A DNA stretch of 64,000 nucleotides from Ditylenchus dipsaci (taxonomy: Eukaryota; Nematoda; Chromadorea; Rhabditida; Anguinidae). Position numbers and translations under genes: made by a program. Positions 9,684 to 21,545 of this stretch are shown here, one piece after another; the stretch's first letter is position 1, and every line of letters starts with the position of its first letter. The notes below the pieces were generated by a model. It did no database searches, had not been told where the DNA came from, and saw only the letters and a list, made by a program, of their open reading frames with translations. Where the stretch lies: positions 1 to 64,000 of the forward strand of contig SADC01001050.1 in assembly GCA_004194705.1 (NCBI GenBank), in the 5' to 3' direction.

Positions 9684-11533
9684 CACGGGAAGGCCCGGTG
9701 CGCCCATTTGCGACAACAGGTAGAACAGAATGTGCTGAACACGATGGGGCGGGTCCTTTTCCCTTCGATGTCTGACGAAGTTGGTGAAAACGGCTTCGGG
9801 AAGTAAGAACTTGTGCATGGTCAAAATCCAGCTGGATACCCACATGTTTTCAAGTGGTGCGTCATGATCGTCATACTACACCCGCATTCATATTATATCA
9901 AAATGACCGCAAGGATATCAGCTTTCAAATAACAGTGAGCATAGTACATTTTTATTCGTGAAGTGAAGACAAATCACCACTTCTTTCTCGAGGTACGGAT
10001 TTTCCGAATTCTCTTACTTTGATTTCTATGTGCCATAACTTTCTACACATGTAACTTTGATCAACGCGCTTTTATGAATCTTGTAGCAAATTTATCAGGC
10101 TACATGTTGAGCTGAAATTTGTGAGACTGTTTGTTTAGAAAGCTACTGAAAACCACACTCAAAAAAATAAACTCGTACATTTTGTGATATTGTATTTTTT
10201 TCAATATTTGTTTGAATTCGCGCAACTCTCGATACGGGTTACCCTGGTGCGCCCATTAGTGACAACGGGTAGAACAGAACGTGCTGAGCACAGTGGTGCC
10301 GGTCGTTTTTGCTTCAAAGCCGAATTAAGAGACTGAAATAGGGTCTAGAAATTTATCAGTTTTGCATGATCGAAATTTAGCTAGCACCCACAGGTTTTCA
10401 AGTAATGCGATATTATCTTCCTATTACCCCCAAGCTCAAAATATGTCAAAATGACCGCCAAGATTTTTGCTTTCAAGCTGTTCAAAAATACACTGTTTTT
10501 ATTCGCAAATTTTGAAAAAAGACACCACTTGGTTGTCTGCGTGAAGATTTTTGGATTTTACATTTTTACTTTACGTACTTACCGTATTTTCTCTATCAAT
10601 TACCCCCTTTCTAATAATTACCCCCTCTCTATTAATTACCCCCCATAACACCCTGTATCTCAGCTCAAAATCTTCACGCAGACAACCAAGTGGTGTCTTT
10701 TTTCAAAATTTGCGAATAAAAACAGTGTATTTTTGAACAGCTTGAAAGCAAAAATCTTGGCGGTCATTTTGACATATTTTGAGCTTGGGGTAATAGGAAG
10801 ATAATATCGCATTACTTGAAAACCTGTGGGTGCTAGCTAAATTTCGATCATGCAAAACTGATAAATTTCTAGACCCTATTTCAGTCTCTTAATTCGGCTT
10901 TGAAGCAAAAACGACCGGCACCACTGTGCTCAGCACGTTCTGTTCTACCCGTTGTCACTAATGGGCGCACCAGGGTAACCCGTATCGAGAGTTGCGCGAA
11001 TTCAAACAAATATTGAAAAAAAATACAATATCACAAAATGTACGAGTTTATTTTTTTGAGTGTGGTTTTCAGTAGCTTTCTAAACAAACAGTCTCACAAA
11101 TTTCAGCTCAACATGTAGCCTGATAAATTTGCTACAAGATTCATAAAAGCGCGTTGATCAAAGTTACATGTGTAGAAAGTTATGGCACATAGAAATCAAA
11201 GTAAGAGAATTCGGAAAATCCGTACCTCGAGAAAGAAGTGGTGATTTGTCTTCACTTCACGAAAAAAATGTACTATGCTCACTGTTATTTGAAAGCTGAT
11301 ATCCTTGCGGTCATTTTGATATAATATGAATGCGGGTGTAGTATGACGATCATGACGCACCACTTGAAAACATGTGGGTATCCAGCTGGATTTTGACCAT
11401 GCACAAGTTCTTACTTCCCGAAGCCGTTTTCACCAACTTCGTCAGACATCGAAGGGAAAAGGACCCGCCCCATCGTGTTCAGCACATTCTGTTCTACCTG
11501 TTGTCGCAAATGGGCGCACCGGGCCTTCTCGTG
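9684..11533. mobile_element. 1.85-kb palindromic element with CACGGG ends at TTAA
   Basis: The left end CACGGGAAGGCCCGGTGCG (9684) and its inverse at 11,533 (one mismatch) are flanked by TTAA on both sides (9680-9683, 11534-11537). The arms of about 920 bp are nearly identical along their whole length and meet around 10,610-10,670 near TTACCCCCTCTCTATTAA. The TTAA duplication suggests a piggyBac- or Kolobok-like superfamily, but there is no transposase. A second subterminal GTGCGCCCATTAGTGACAAC (about 10,250 and its inverse at about 10,955) hints at an element nested within its own relative. Confidence 0.85.
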
Positions 11534-11561
11534 TTAAAGAATCTGCCAAAAAAAGTCTCTC

Positions 11562-11662
11562 AACGAACTTTTTGAAAAAAGACACTACTTGAGGTACCCT
11601 GGTTATTTGTACATGTTTGTCTCACCAGGGTACATCAAGTAGTGTCTTTTTTAAAAGACCTT
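11562..11662. repeat. Short hairpin repeat
   Basis: AAAAAAGACACTACTTGA, then TACCCTGG, a loop of about 30 nt, then the inverse CCAGGGTACATCAAGTAGTG and TCTTTTTT. A second copy with small indels lies at about 26,507-26,607. Confidence 0.75.
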
Positions 11663-11791
11663 GTTAAGAGATTTTTTTGCAGACTCGTGAAGATCACCCC
11701 GAAGTTATATAACAAAGTGCTGCCTCTATTTCCAGGTCCTTTGACAAATTGTGGAGAACGGGCTAACTGAAGTTGCCGAAAAACCATGATA

Positions 11792-11948
11792 CAGTAAACC
11801 CTCGATTTAACGGCCCCCTGGGGACCGGCCTTAGGGGGCCATTAAATCGAAGGGCCGTTAAATCGGGCGCCGTTAAATCGAGAGGCCGTTTAATCGAGTT
11901 TCTTTAACCAAAAGTGTCCAAAGGGGCCGTTAAATCGAGGGTTTACTG
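11792..11948. mobile_element. 157-bp MITE with CAGTAAACC ends at TA
   Basis: CAGTAAACCCTCGATTTAAC and its inverse bound the element, with TA on each side. The interior repeats GGCCGTTAAATCGA four times. The flanks AAACCATGA and TCATGGTTT also mirror each other. Confidence 0.85.
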
Positions 11949-12649
11949 TACGGGTATCATGGTTTTAGACCATTTTTGAATCTGTATTATTTCATGCATT
12001 TTTTGTTGCTCCAACTTGTATGGGTTATTTTTATTCATGTTTTACTTATCTCCTATATAGTATTAGAGATGCTTTGTCTGTTTGTCCACAACTGATGTTT
12101 TGTGTTTTTAGGAGTGTCTTTGTTTGGTTTAGTGGTCAATTTTTTCTTAAATTGAAGCTTGGAATCTCAGGAGCAGAATGGTTATTTTGGATTTTGGTTT
12201 TGAGATTTTTTTCATTTTCAATTTTTGGGTTCTAGTGAGCAAATTTCCTTCTTTTTCGTTTAAGAGTCAAAATATCGGAGCTGTTACCAGTAGACTTTAA
12301 ACGACGCACGCTTAAAATATAGCCCAGAATCCCAGCTTTCTTTAAAAAAAGATCGTTTCAGAATGTGGACTGGAACCAGCGGGTATTGACGCTTTTGGGA
12401 AGGTGGTCAACTTCAAAAATATCAACTAACAGCCAATTAACAATTAACTGCGACAAAACACCTGAACAATCTACTTAACATATTTTCATTTTAAAAAAGT
12501 TTAAAATTTTAGAAATTTGTAAAAGAAACACAAAGTGCACACTTAACAATTCAGGGCTACAAAATACCTAAAAAAATTCGAGAATGCAAACAAAATAGAA
12601 CATGCAAACAATCGCCCACAAAAATGCCTTTTATAAATCTCATATTTCT

Positions 12650-13240
12650 CCAAAACACAAACAACGGTACACGATGTGTACTTCGTCTAAAAATGCCCAA
12701 AATCATCTCAACATTGCTTCTTTTGGTGTTTAACGCTGAGAAAACACATTTTCAGGGTTAAGAAAGCAACTTTTATTCAAAAAAAATTCCTAGGTTCCCC
12801 AAGGCAAAAATATCTGAAAAAATCTCGGATTTTTTTTTTCTTGAACCGGCGCCAAAATATTTTTAAAGGGAATAAGGGGTGTGATAGGAGGGGAAGAAAA
12901 TAAAAGGGCCACTTATGCGGGAAAACGATAAAAAAAAATATTTTGTACTATTTTGCCTGTCTCACTATGTTTTTCAACATGGGCCGTGGCAAAAATAGGC
13001 TCTATATGCATTTTATGATCAAGAGTGCTTCTCGGAATCATGTCTAAGGTAAGTGAGTACGTGCATCTCTAATTCTCAACTCCCTTGCGATCCCTTCGGG
13101 GTTCTTCACCATCCCAGTGGAGACCGGACACGTACTCTCCAATCAGTAGTTGTCAAATTCCATAAATGAAAAAGAAGCAATATTGAGATGATTTTGGGCA
13201 TTTTTAGACGAAGTACACATTGTGTACTTTAGCCAGAAAT
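12650..13240. mobile_element. Inverted-repeat element carrying a copied gene fragment
   Basis: The arms about 12,655-12,728 and 13,167-13,240 are inverse copies (ACACGATGTGTACTTCGTCT, then AAAATGCCCAAAATCATC). Between them, 13,103-13,165 duplicates the antisense of an exon of the neighbouring sphingomyelin-synthase-like gene (source about 13,951-14,010). 13,020-13,100 matches the subterminal part of the hairpin family seen at 24.1 and 57.3 kb. Confidence 0.6.
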
Positions 13241-13741
13241 AATAGTGCTTTCTAATGAGTGTATATGTGTTTGTCAATGTTGTCTAAGCCTATGGGCCTA
13301 AACCTGAGACAAAGTCTTAATTATTTGGTGGGGTATATTTTCAGTAGGGCTTCTTGGGAGGGGTGATTTCCAGTGGCGCCAAAATGTCTGCAATAACGAA
13401 TGACTTAGGTCGAAAAGATTTTTTAAAAGCGTTAGGCACAAATGGTTTGCAAAAGAAATTCTGGTCACACAAGTTGCGCGCTCCCACTTCAATAAGGAAT
13501 GTAGGAAATGTGGGTGATCGTAACCTGCCTCACTTTTGATCTGGTGAACATTCAAAATTACGGAAGAAAATAATACTTCTTTATTTATCGAGATGTACAT
13601 ATAGCGTATAATATCTTGAAAACTGAGATGCATAGTGCAAAATGAGCAAAAATAATATATAATGCAATGATCAACCAACATGTTCTTTCTTGCTAGCCGC
13701 ATTCTGACGGGACCTAGATCTGAGCGTCATACCATGGTTTA

Positions 13742-16700
13742 TCACAGTACCGTTTTGGTACCCTTCGAATCGTTCGGGTTGAGAACTTCTGGCAAATCTA
13801 TTACCCCTTCAACTACAATTGAATCGACATCACTCAAACTTCCCTCCCACGGTAGATCAAACTCATTTTCAACCTTTCCTAGTCCTCCTGCTTCAAAAAA
13901 CCTACAAGATATATAAGTGCAGATAGCTTAAGTAATTTGAAGAAAATCTTTACCATCCCAGTGGAAACCAGACACGTACTCTCCAATCAGTATTTGTCAA
14001 ATTCCATAAATTATAGGCATTCCTTAATGAAAAAACTAGTAAATTTACAAGAAAACGGCTCTAACATACGTATGATAATACCTGAAGAACAAAATCTTAA
14101 CCTCAATCTTAACCGAATTTAAGCGAAATAACACTTACAAGAACATTCGCGAGGCAATGTAAAAGGCTACAAACACTTTTATCCATTAGATAGATAAATG
14201 GCAAAAATATTACCCATAAAAACGTCAATTGAATAATGCTAAACAATTATTTATATAGCTTAAAGATGAAGCGAAAAAAACACCTCATGCCCGGCAAGAA
14301 TCTAAAAATGATAAATATAAGGTACAAAGAAACTGCGAAGTTTTTTCAAATTCGATAAACAACAACTTACAAAAAATATCCCAAAGCAATTGAGAACCCA
14401 GCCTGAAAGCTCTCAAATTATTAAAACTCAATAAAAAAAATTCGAACCAGTTGTGTGCACCATATGCCAATCACTAGGAGTATCTAAAGCTGCTATGTAA
14501 ATCGATCTGACAATATTCTTGGCCACAAACATTCGCTGATAAAAAATTGAGAAGCGTTAAGGTGGCTGTATGCCCACTGAACATGTAATCTCCTAAAACA
14601 TCAAAAAGCATACAAAGAATATATAGCTAAAAAAATATTGGGCAAATCGGAATTTCGCCACAAAAAATCTGAATTTTGAAGCAAATTTTCGTTTCGCCCA
14701 AAGCTCTTATTTGCCCAAAAATATTTATCAAACTACGCACCACACGTTCTAACACCTTGAATGGACATGCCCATGTGAAGCTAAAAATTGCCTATAAATG
14801 TTGTCAGCCAAGTAATCAGAATGAACCCAGATATCAATTGCATGCTTAAACTGTTCTGACAAGGTATCGTATCTACCGGCCTGGCACTCAAAATGTATTC
14901 CAGGCACAGAGAGAGAAGTTACAAGCTGAACTTCAAAATTTCACTTTAAAAAAAGAGACACCTTACCATTGTTAAACACCTGGTCAGAATACCGTACCTC
15001 CAAGAGCGAACCTAAAGTCTGGGAGATAAAGGTTTGGTCATAATACGAGATAGCAGTGGTATAACTCACATTCGCCTCATGATAATAACCCTAAATAATC
15101 AGTTTTTTTGAGTAACAAATATTTTAGAATTTTCGAGAAACTCCAATATATTTAAGGGGACATACTAACCTGTGTTTGTGGAACACAATCACTGTGAGTA
15201 AAAATAATGCCATCGAAATAATTATTAGCTCACACAACTCAAAAGCCCATGGTATAAGCGGCAGATTGCTTAGAACCAAATCCGGTAGAGGAGGGTATTG
15301 CTTCATGTCTACGAAGTATTATTATTATTATTTGTGTTTTGTGGGCAACAAAAGAATAAACAATCTTCCTACCGGGAACTCTTGTATCAACCACAACCAT
15401 CACCTAAACTTAGCTTAAAAGCATACCTAAAAAATGAGCCAATGCAATACACACCATTGAAGTAATCAAAACGATCAACTGACAGTAGACAAAAGACACC
15501 CCGAGTTTGAACAGAGATTTTGCTCTTGTATCCGGACTTTCTACTGAAAAAACCGACCGCTTACAAAGAGAGGCCTTAATGCTCACCCCGCCTAATTAGC
15601 TCGTCCTTGTTTAGAATGGTGATTTTCATGCGATAATTTCCATTAGCTCCGTCTATTATGTTGCTAGACCCTACCACCCTGACAACGCTGAAATTGAATA
15701 GTCATTTATCATCACCATTATCATCATCATAAAGTACTGAAACCCTGGAACATACCTATGGGAATCAATCACAGTCCTCGTGTCAGAATCATTTTCTGAG
15801 ACTTTGATTTGAATTCTACCCGCTTTCTGTAAATCCACATAGGCACTACGTACTCATTGGCCACTTTTCCAGTGCTACCAGCCTCGAAAATCCTGAATCG
15901 TGAAAATGATACTCATGATGTCGAAAATTGACCTCACCAGCTAAGTGGATACCATACTCTCACCTAATAAAGAGTAATATTATTAGTAATGATATTAATG
16001 TCTCGCATTTAAAGATGGTGACCTTTTTCAGATTTTAGATTTCGTATCATGTTTAAAATAGTTAGACAAAAAAAACATACCCGCCAATCCGTTTTCGCCA
16101 GCCTTGGATGGTTGTAAGCATGCGTATCTTAAGTGAGTTATTTATAATGAGTTGTTTTTAAAGCTGCATCCCTAACGGTAGGATAGGAACATGCGAGAAC
16201 TGATGAAAAAAGCCAAAAATACATCGACCGAATAATGCTCGTGACCAGCTAATATGAAGTAGATTCCAGAGAGATTTAAAGCCCAGCTAAACACATTGAC
16301 AGTCAGAACTGTTTAGCAAAGGCTGTAGACTTACGAAATAACATGCACAAACTTCCAACTTGACGGAGTATCTGAATTCCATCTATTTTTAAATGAACTC
16401 CAGTAGTTTAATTGAAAACTAACATTCTGTTATGCAAAAGTTGAGCATAGTCTAAATTCATGAACACAATAGAAAGGAAAAGATGATAAGAAGACAAAAA
16501 AGATCGTTAGCATACCAAAGTTGCAACGTGACCGCTAAAGCATGTGTGTTCGACCTGTATATAAGTTTTATGAGGCGAATAGAAACCTGAACATGTAGTC
16601 ACCTAAACCGACCAGGATGACTACAAAAAAAAAGTTTATTTTTAAAAGAGCATACCACATGTCCTAATCCCTTGAATCGACATTCCCAAATTTATCTAAG

Positions 16701-17189
16701 CTTAAAATTTCAACCAGAAGGTCAATGAAAAAATCATCTACCCAAATATGAAAAGCCTGGATAAGCTGGTTTTTAAATGTCCGATTTTTCTGAATACATT
16801 TTATCTTAAACTGCAACCTTTAAGTTAAACAAAGTAGCCCACTAATATCTGGCAGTTAGAATATGCTCTGGGAACAGAAAGAGACGTGACCAGCATGGTA
16901 AAACTCCTTAGCAAGAATACAGATCCGAACAGCGAAAACTAAAAGAGTCTATCAGTCTAACAACGAAGAGATCCACTGACCATTCTCCGAAGAATACAAT
17001 TCTAAAAGCAGCAAGGTAGCTACATAAGCAAAGTAAGTATAAAGTCTAACTTGTGTTTGTGAAAAACAAGCAAGCTGATCCAGAGTAAAACCATTGATAT
17101 GGCAATCAGCTCACTTATTTCATAGGCATGATCAATTATTGGCAGTGCGTCAAGTAGCAGATCTGGCAAGCGGGGGTATTTCTCAATGC
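13742..17189 (-). CDS. Double-domain sphingomyelin-synthase/SMSr-like protein, copy A
   Basis: About 29 exons, mostly with GT/AG borders, encode two catalytic domains in tandem. Domain 1 (17,189-15,756) reads [113 protein letters not shown]. A linker (15,687-15,597) joins in phase to domain 2: [98 protein letters not shown], stop at 13,742. Both domains retain the His (SGH) and the His-Asp pair (HEHYSxD) of the SMS/PAP2 triad. Microexons: 16,587-16,602, 16,516-16,534, 14,284-14,301 and 14,070-14,081. One-base shifts occur (for example 14,967-15,011) where copy B is in frame. No exon equivalent to VYCQLIVL precedes domain 1, so the N-terminus is missing or distant. Likely a multi-pass Golgi/ER membrane enzyme. 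Confidence 0.85.
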
Positions 17190-17399
17190 CTGTGAAAAAT
17201 TTATTTACGACCTTACTACTTTGTTGGTCTTAAGGGGGTGAAAGCTGTTACGGAGATAGTCTCGACACGGAAGAATATTCCAAGTTATCAGAATTTCTGA
17301 ATACTTTCAAAAAATGCCCTAAAAATCAAAAATGTAATCTCTATATAGTATTTGGGTCAGGGGGGTCCGTCACACTTTTTCTGAATTTGTGGTGTTCAA

Positions 17400-19070
17400 G
17401 ACTGCTTTTTGCCTACTTTTTGCAATTTGATCTTTGATATTTTTCCGGAACCCTCAAGTTCAACATCTTAGATTTCTTTTAAGCACAAATACGTGAAATT
17501 AAAGATGCTTTTAAAAAAATTTTCCTTGCCCTCCAAATTGGTGATGGTGGATTTTGACCTGGATTTTTGGTGGATGTTTGGGTTCGAGGCTAATTTTCTG
17601 AAAGCTTTTGCAAACTAATGTCGTATATCTTTCCGGAACCTCAAGTTCAACATCTTATCTCTCTTTGAGCACAAACACGTATAATTGAAATGGCTTCTAA
17701 AAAGTTTTCCTTGCCCTCCAAATTGGTGATGGTGGATTTTTGCCTGGATTCAAGGTGGATTTTTGTTTTCAAGCTCACTTTTCTGCCATTTTTTGTGAAT
17801 TAATGTCAGACATCTCTGCGGAACCCTCAAGAGCGACATCTTGGCTTGCTTTTAAGCTCAAACACGTATAGTTGAAGCTGCTTCTAAAAAAAATTTCCTT
17901 GCCCTCCAAATCGGTGATAGTTAATTCTAGCCTGGATCAGGGCTGGGCACGGGCCTCGATTTTGCAGGCCCGGACCTCGTTTCAAAAGCCCGGCCGGGCC
18001 GGCCCGAAAAAGGCCGGAAAAATTTTCTCATTCGAAATTTTCGAAAATTTTTTTTTTAAATTAAAAATTTTTACTAATATTTAAAATTTTAAGCTTTTTA
18101 AAAGAACTTTTCGCCTTAGAGAATTTTTTATGCGCCTTCCTTACATTGTTTTACAGAAGTACTTTTCTTTACTTTTTTTATTACTTATCTTTGGGCTATC
18201 TTGGTTTTCTTATGGCTTTTCTACCCATTGAAATAATTGCGCCTCCTTATTATCAAATAATTTAGTGCTTAAAGCTTCATTTAGATGTCATTAATTAATT
18301 TTTTATTCGTTAGCAGTTTTTTATCTAAGAGCTGTAGTGGTGTGAAACGCTGCAATGATAACCTTGTTAGATTGCCAAAAGCCTGAGGATTTTTTTGACA
18401 CCAAAGTTGTATCCAAAGGAATAAAAAAGGAAGATAAACAAGGTTTGCACCCACTGGGATTCGAACCTGGGAGTTCGAAATATTCAATTGCAATAAATGT
18501 ATAATGAATGGGCGCTTGAATGCAGAAAATTGTTAAACGGTGAAAAAATTCCTTTGAAATAGTGAAACTTACAGTTGTCTGTAAGTTAACCGGGCCTAAC
18601 CGGGCCGGCCCGGGCCGGAGCTTTTTAGGCCTGGCCCGGCCGCCGCAAGCTTCGGCCCGGCCCGTGCCCAGCCCTGGCCTGATTTAAGGTAAATTTTTGT
18701 GTTCAAGCCCACTTTTCCGCCATTTTTGCAAAATAATGTAAAATATCTCTGCAGAACCCTCAATTACATTACCATGGCTTTTCTTTTAAGCACAAAGACG
18801 TATCATTGAAAATGCTTCTAAAAAAATTTTTCCTCCCTCCAAATTGGAGGCCCTCCAACTCCAATCAAGTCCACTTTTCTGTCATTTTTTGCAAATTAAT
18901 GTCGAATGTCTCTGCGGAATCCCCAAGTTCAACATCTTGGCTTTCTTTTGAGCACAAACACGTATAGTTGAAGTTGCTTCTAAAAAAAGTTTTCTTGCCC
19001 TCAAATTGTGATGGTGAATTTTAGCTTGGGTTTAAGGTGGATTTTTGTGTTCAAGCCCACTTTTCTGTCA
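17400..19070. repeat. Tandem array of about 185-bp units, interrupted by a hAT element
   Basis: The phrase CGGAACCCTCAAGTTCAACA or close variants starts at about 17,443, 17,628, 17,817, 18,750 and 18,916. Subtracting the 739-bp element, spacing is about 166-189 bp. Each unit also contains CTTGCCCTCCAAATTGGTGA and TTCAAGCCCACTTTTCTG. The same array recurs at about 32,330-34,970. Confidence 0.8.
17938..18676. mobile_element. hAT-type element with CAGGGCTGGGC ends
   Basis: The ends CAGGGCTGGGCACGGGCC and GGCCCGTGCCCAGCCCTG are inverse complements. GCCTGGAT precedes the left end and GCCTGATT follows the right (one base lost; the other copy has a perfect GCCTGGAT). A GGTTCGAATCC promoter B-box-like motif in antisense at 18,462-18,472 hints at an embedded tRNA-like segment. 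No transposase is visible. Confidence 0.85.
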
Positions 19071-19204
19071 GGTAGGGTGGGTAAATGGCCACTTAGGTTG
19101 GGAGGGTAGCCAGATAGGATGGTTAAGTGCTCAGGTGGAATCTCCACAATCAAACTTTGATATAACGTACACCCTGGGGACCAGGTCAGGTTACGTTATA
19201 GTAG

Positions 19205-19425
19205 GCTTAATATAACAGGCAAGGGTTGGCGAGGTAGGCGAGAATAGGTGAGGATAGGCAAGGGTAGGCGAGGATAAGCGAGGATAGGCGAGGATAGGCG
19301 AAATAAGTGAAAATAGGCGAGGCTGAAGGGTACGCGAGATAGGCGAGGTAGGCGAAAATAGCGAGGATAGGCGAGGATAAGCAAGGTTAGGCGAGGGTAG
19401 GCGAGGTAGAGTAGGTGGGTTAACA
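19205..19425. repeat. Minisatellite of GGCGAGGATA-type units
   Basis: About 20 degenerate copies of a 10-11-bp unit (AGGCGAGGATA, AGGCGAGGTA). Open frames across it are repeat artefacts. Its counterpart lies at about 35,105-35,325. Confidence 0.85.
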
Positions 19426-19673
19426 GGCAGGGGTAGATGATCTAGCCTAACCATTAACGCACTCAAAAGATAAATCTACCGAACTATTATTGTAAATGAA
19501 CCACTAATGTTCCCGACACAAAATAGTGCCCGAACCACCAATGTTCCCGTACGGCATAGGCGCCGATAGGCGCCTGCAGACCCTAGTAATAAATATTGAT
19601 CAACATTTCGATGGTTTTTCCCTTTTCATTTCGATTTGTAGCCATTTTTCGAGGGAATTTAGAAATTCTGATA

Positions 19674-20153
19674 CAGTCAAACCTGGTTTAGTGCGCCCTC
19701 GATTTAATGCGGACCCCGATTTAGTGCGACCCTGAGATTGATGGACTTGGTCAAAAGTCTTTGAAAGTCTCGAAACTGCAACCCCGATTTAGTGTGACCC
19801 CTATTGAGAAGCATGCCCACGCTAATAAGAGGTGGTGCCGAGAATTCAAATTTTTTTTCCGAATCATTGAAATTCTGTATGGATTTTCAACTTGTTTCTA
19901 ACAAAACAAGGCTAGAATTTAATTTTAGGTATGGTTTGGCTAAAAACCAAGTTAAAAATCCGTACAGAAGTTCTATAATCAGAACAATTTTGAATCCACG
20001 GCACCACCTCTTATTAGCGTGGGCATGCCCCGTAAAACCACATTTAAAAAACAAAAAAACTTGGGATAATCCTTTCATGTCGAGACTATCTCCTTAAAGG
20101 GCCATTGCCACCTGTCTTGAATTGTCCCCCGCCAATTCAAATTTTTATGCCTA
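19674..20153. mobile_element. Truncated CAGTC element followed by a GGGGCATGCCC-family MITE
   Basis: 19,676 starts CAGTCAAACCTGGTTTAGTG with TA before it but no matching right end. About 19,812-20,035 has inverted ends (GCATGCCCACGCTAATAAGA, inverse TTATTAGCGTGGGCATGC) and repeats at about 35,716-35,940, 41,507-41,742 and 57,912-58,105. Confidence 0.65.
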
Positions 20154-20170
20154 NNNNNNNNNNNNNNNNN
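20154..20170. other. Assembly gap of 17 N
   Basis: The gap sits exactly where the first long repeat copy ends (GCCTA) and where, in the second copy, a self-complementary CAGTC MITE begins (36,056). Sequence after the gap restarts at the equivalent of 10,314. Confidence 1.
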
Positions 20171-21489
20171 TCAAAGCCGAATTAAGAGACTGAAATAGGG
20201 TCTAGAATTTATCAGTTTTGCATGATCGAAAATTTAGCTAGCACCACATCAGTTTTCAAGTAATGCGATATTTATCTTCCTATACCCCCAGCTCATAATA
20301 TGTCAAATGACCGCCAAGATTTTTGCTTTCAAGCTGTTCAAAAAACAGTTTTTATTCGCAAATTTTTGAAAAAAGACACCACTTGGTTGTCTGCGTGAAG
20401 ATTTTTTGGATTTTACATTTTACTTATACGTACTTACCGTATTTTCTCTATCATTTTACCCCTTTCTATTAATTACCCCCTCTCTATTAATTACCCCCCA
20501 GCACCCTGTATCTCAGCTCAAGAAAAAATTAGTTTGCAAGTCTTTTTTTGCATTTTTTAAATCACCACGAAATTGAGATTAATTCACTGGTTAGATTTTG
20601 GTTAGACCCAAATCTCAAATCAAAAATTTTTTTTTTTCGATTTTTCAGGGGGTTCAAAAAATAATTACCCCGAGGTTAATGGTGACTGGTGCTACTGCAG
20701 TAGATGAGACCGTTAAATAACAAACAAAATATTTTTACCCAATATTCCTGTCAAGACAAAATTAGAGATTGAATTTTACCGGAGATGAATTTACCGGAGG
20801 ATGAATTTACCGGAGGATGAATTTACCGAAGGATGAATTACCGAGGATGAATTTACCTAGAGCCGAAAGAAGGTACCAAGGTAGCGCTCAGTTAATTCGG
20901 TACTCGGGCTAAACTGCCTAGCTAGTGATACTTAGGTAGTTCCAGCAGACAGTGCTGGGGTATACGGTATTTAGCCTTCTTATTTTTCATTTCAGAATAT
21001 GTAAACCATCGATGCCGTTTCTTCATTACAACTACTCCCTATCAAAAATGCTAAAGAAGATCGCGAGCCTCAGCAGAACAAGTATCTTTGTTGCAGCAAG
21101 CAGTGAATCAGTTTGATGTCAACCACATCCGGATAAGTCTTTCCGCTATTGTGCAAGTTGCTTATCTACCAGTTTTGATCTGGAGACTGGGCAAAAAAGA
21201 GTCTTTGACGCTACTTCATATAAACCCCCCCCCCCCCCAATCAACTTTTTTAAAGTGTTTTAAAACAACTATATAGACTCAAAATCACCTCAGGAGTTCA
21301 AAAAAACATTATTTTTGAGTTCTGATCAATCAAAAAAAAATTGACTTTTGGACACTTTTAATTTTGACTTTTTACCTGTTTTATAATGTTTTGTCACTGG
21401 ATCTGGGCAAAATAGTCTCTAATGCATTTTTGTTCAAGAGTCTTGCTCGGAATTATGTCTAAGGTAAGGGAGTGCGGCATCTCTAACCA

Positions 21490-21545
21490 ACCAAGCCCCC
21501 TGCGCCCTCTTCGGGGCGCAGGGGCGATTGCTTGGTTGCTTGGGT
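21490..21545. repeat. GC-rich hairpin in a shared MITE family
   Basis: CCCCCTGCGCCC, loop TCTTC, GGGGCGCAGGGG. The same stem occurs at about 24,486-24,515, 57,385-57,420 and 58,180-58,210, always beside CCTTAGACRYAATYCCGAGC. It marks one dispersed element family. Confidence 0.8.

Noticed and set aside
9610..9845. Open frames in the CACGGG element arms, repeated at 11,372 and 26,316
   Set aside because: They lie within the non-coding arms of the palindrome, occur in two overlapping frames, and show no transposase motif.
13298..13702. Open frame of 134 codons downstream of the enzyme gene
   Set aside because: It lies in the 3-prime region of the sphingomyelin-synthase-like gene, differs in reading frame between the two copies, and has no recognisable domain.
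15597..15892. SAM domain between the two enzyme domains, as in SAMD8
   Set aside because: The linker residues (VVRVVGSSNIIDGANGNYRM) do not show the SAM-domain helix pattern; the first part is simply the C-terminal tail of domain 1.
18455..18490. Second tRNA gene inside the hAT element
   Set aside because: Only the B-box-like GGTTCGAATCC is convincing; no cloverleaf can be drawn.
19191..19466. Open frame of 91 codons rich in Pro, Leu, Ser
   Set aside because: It is a translation of the GGCGAGGATA minisatellite.
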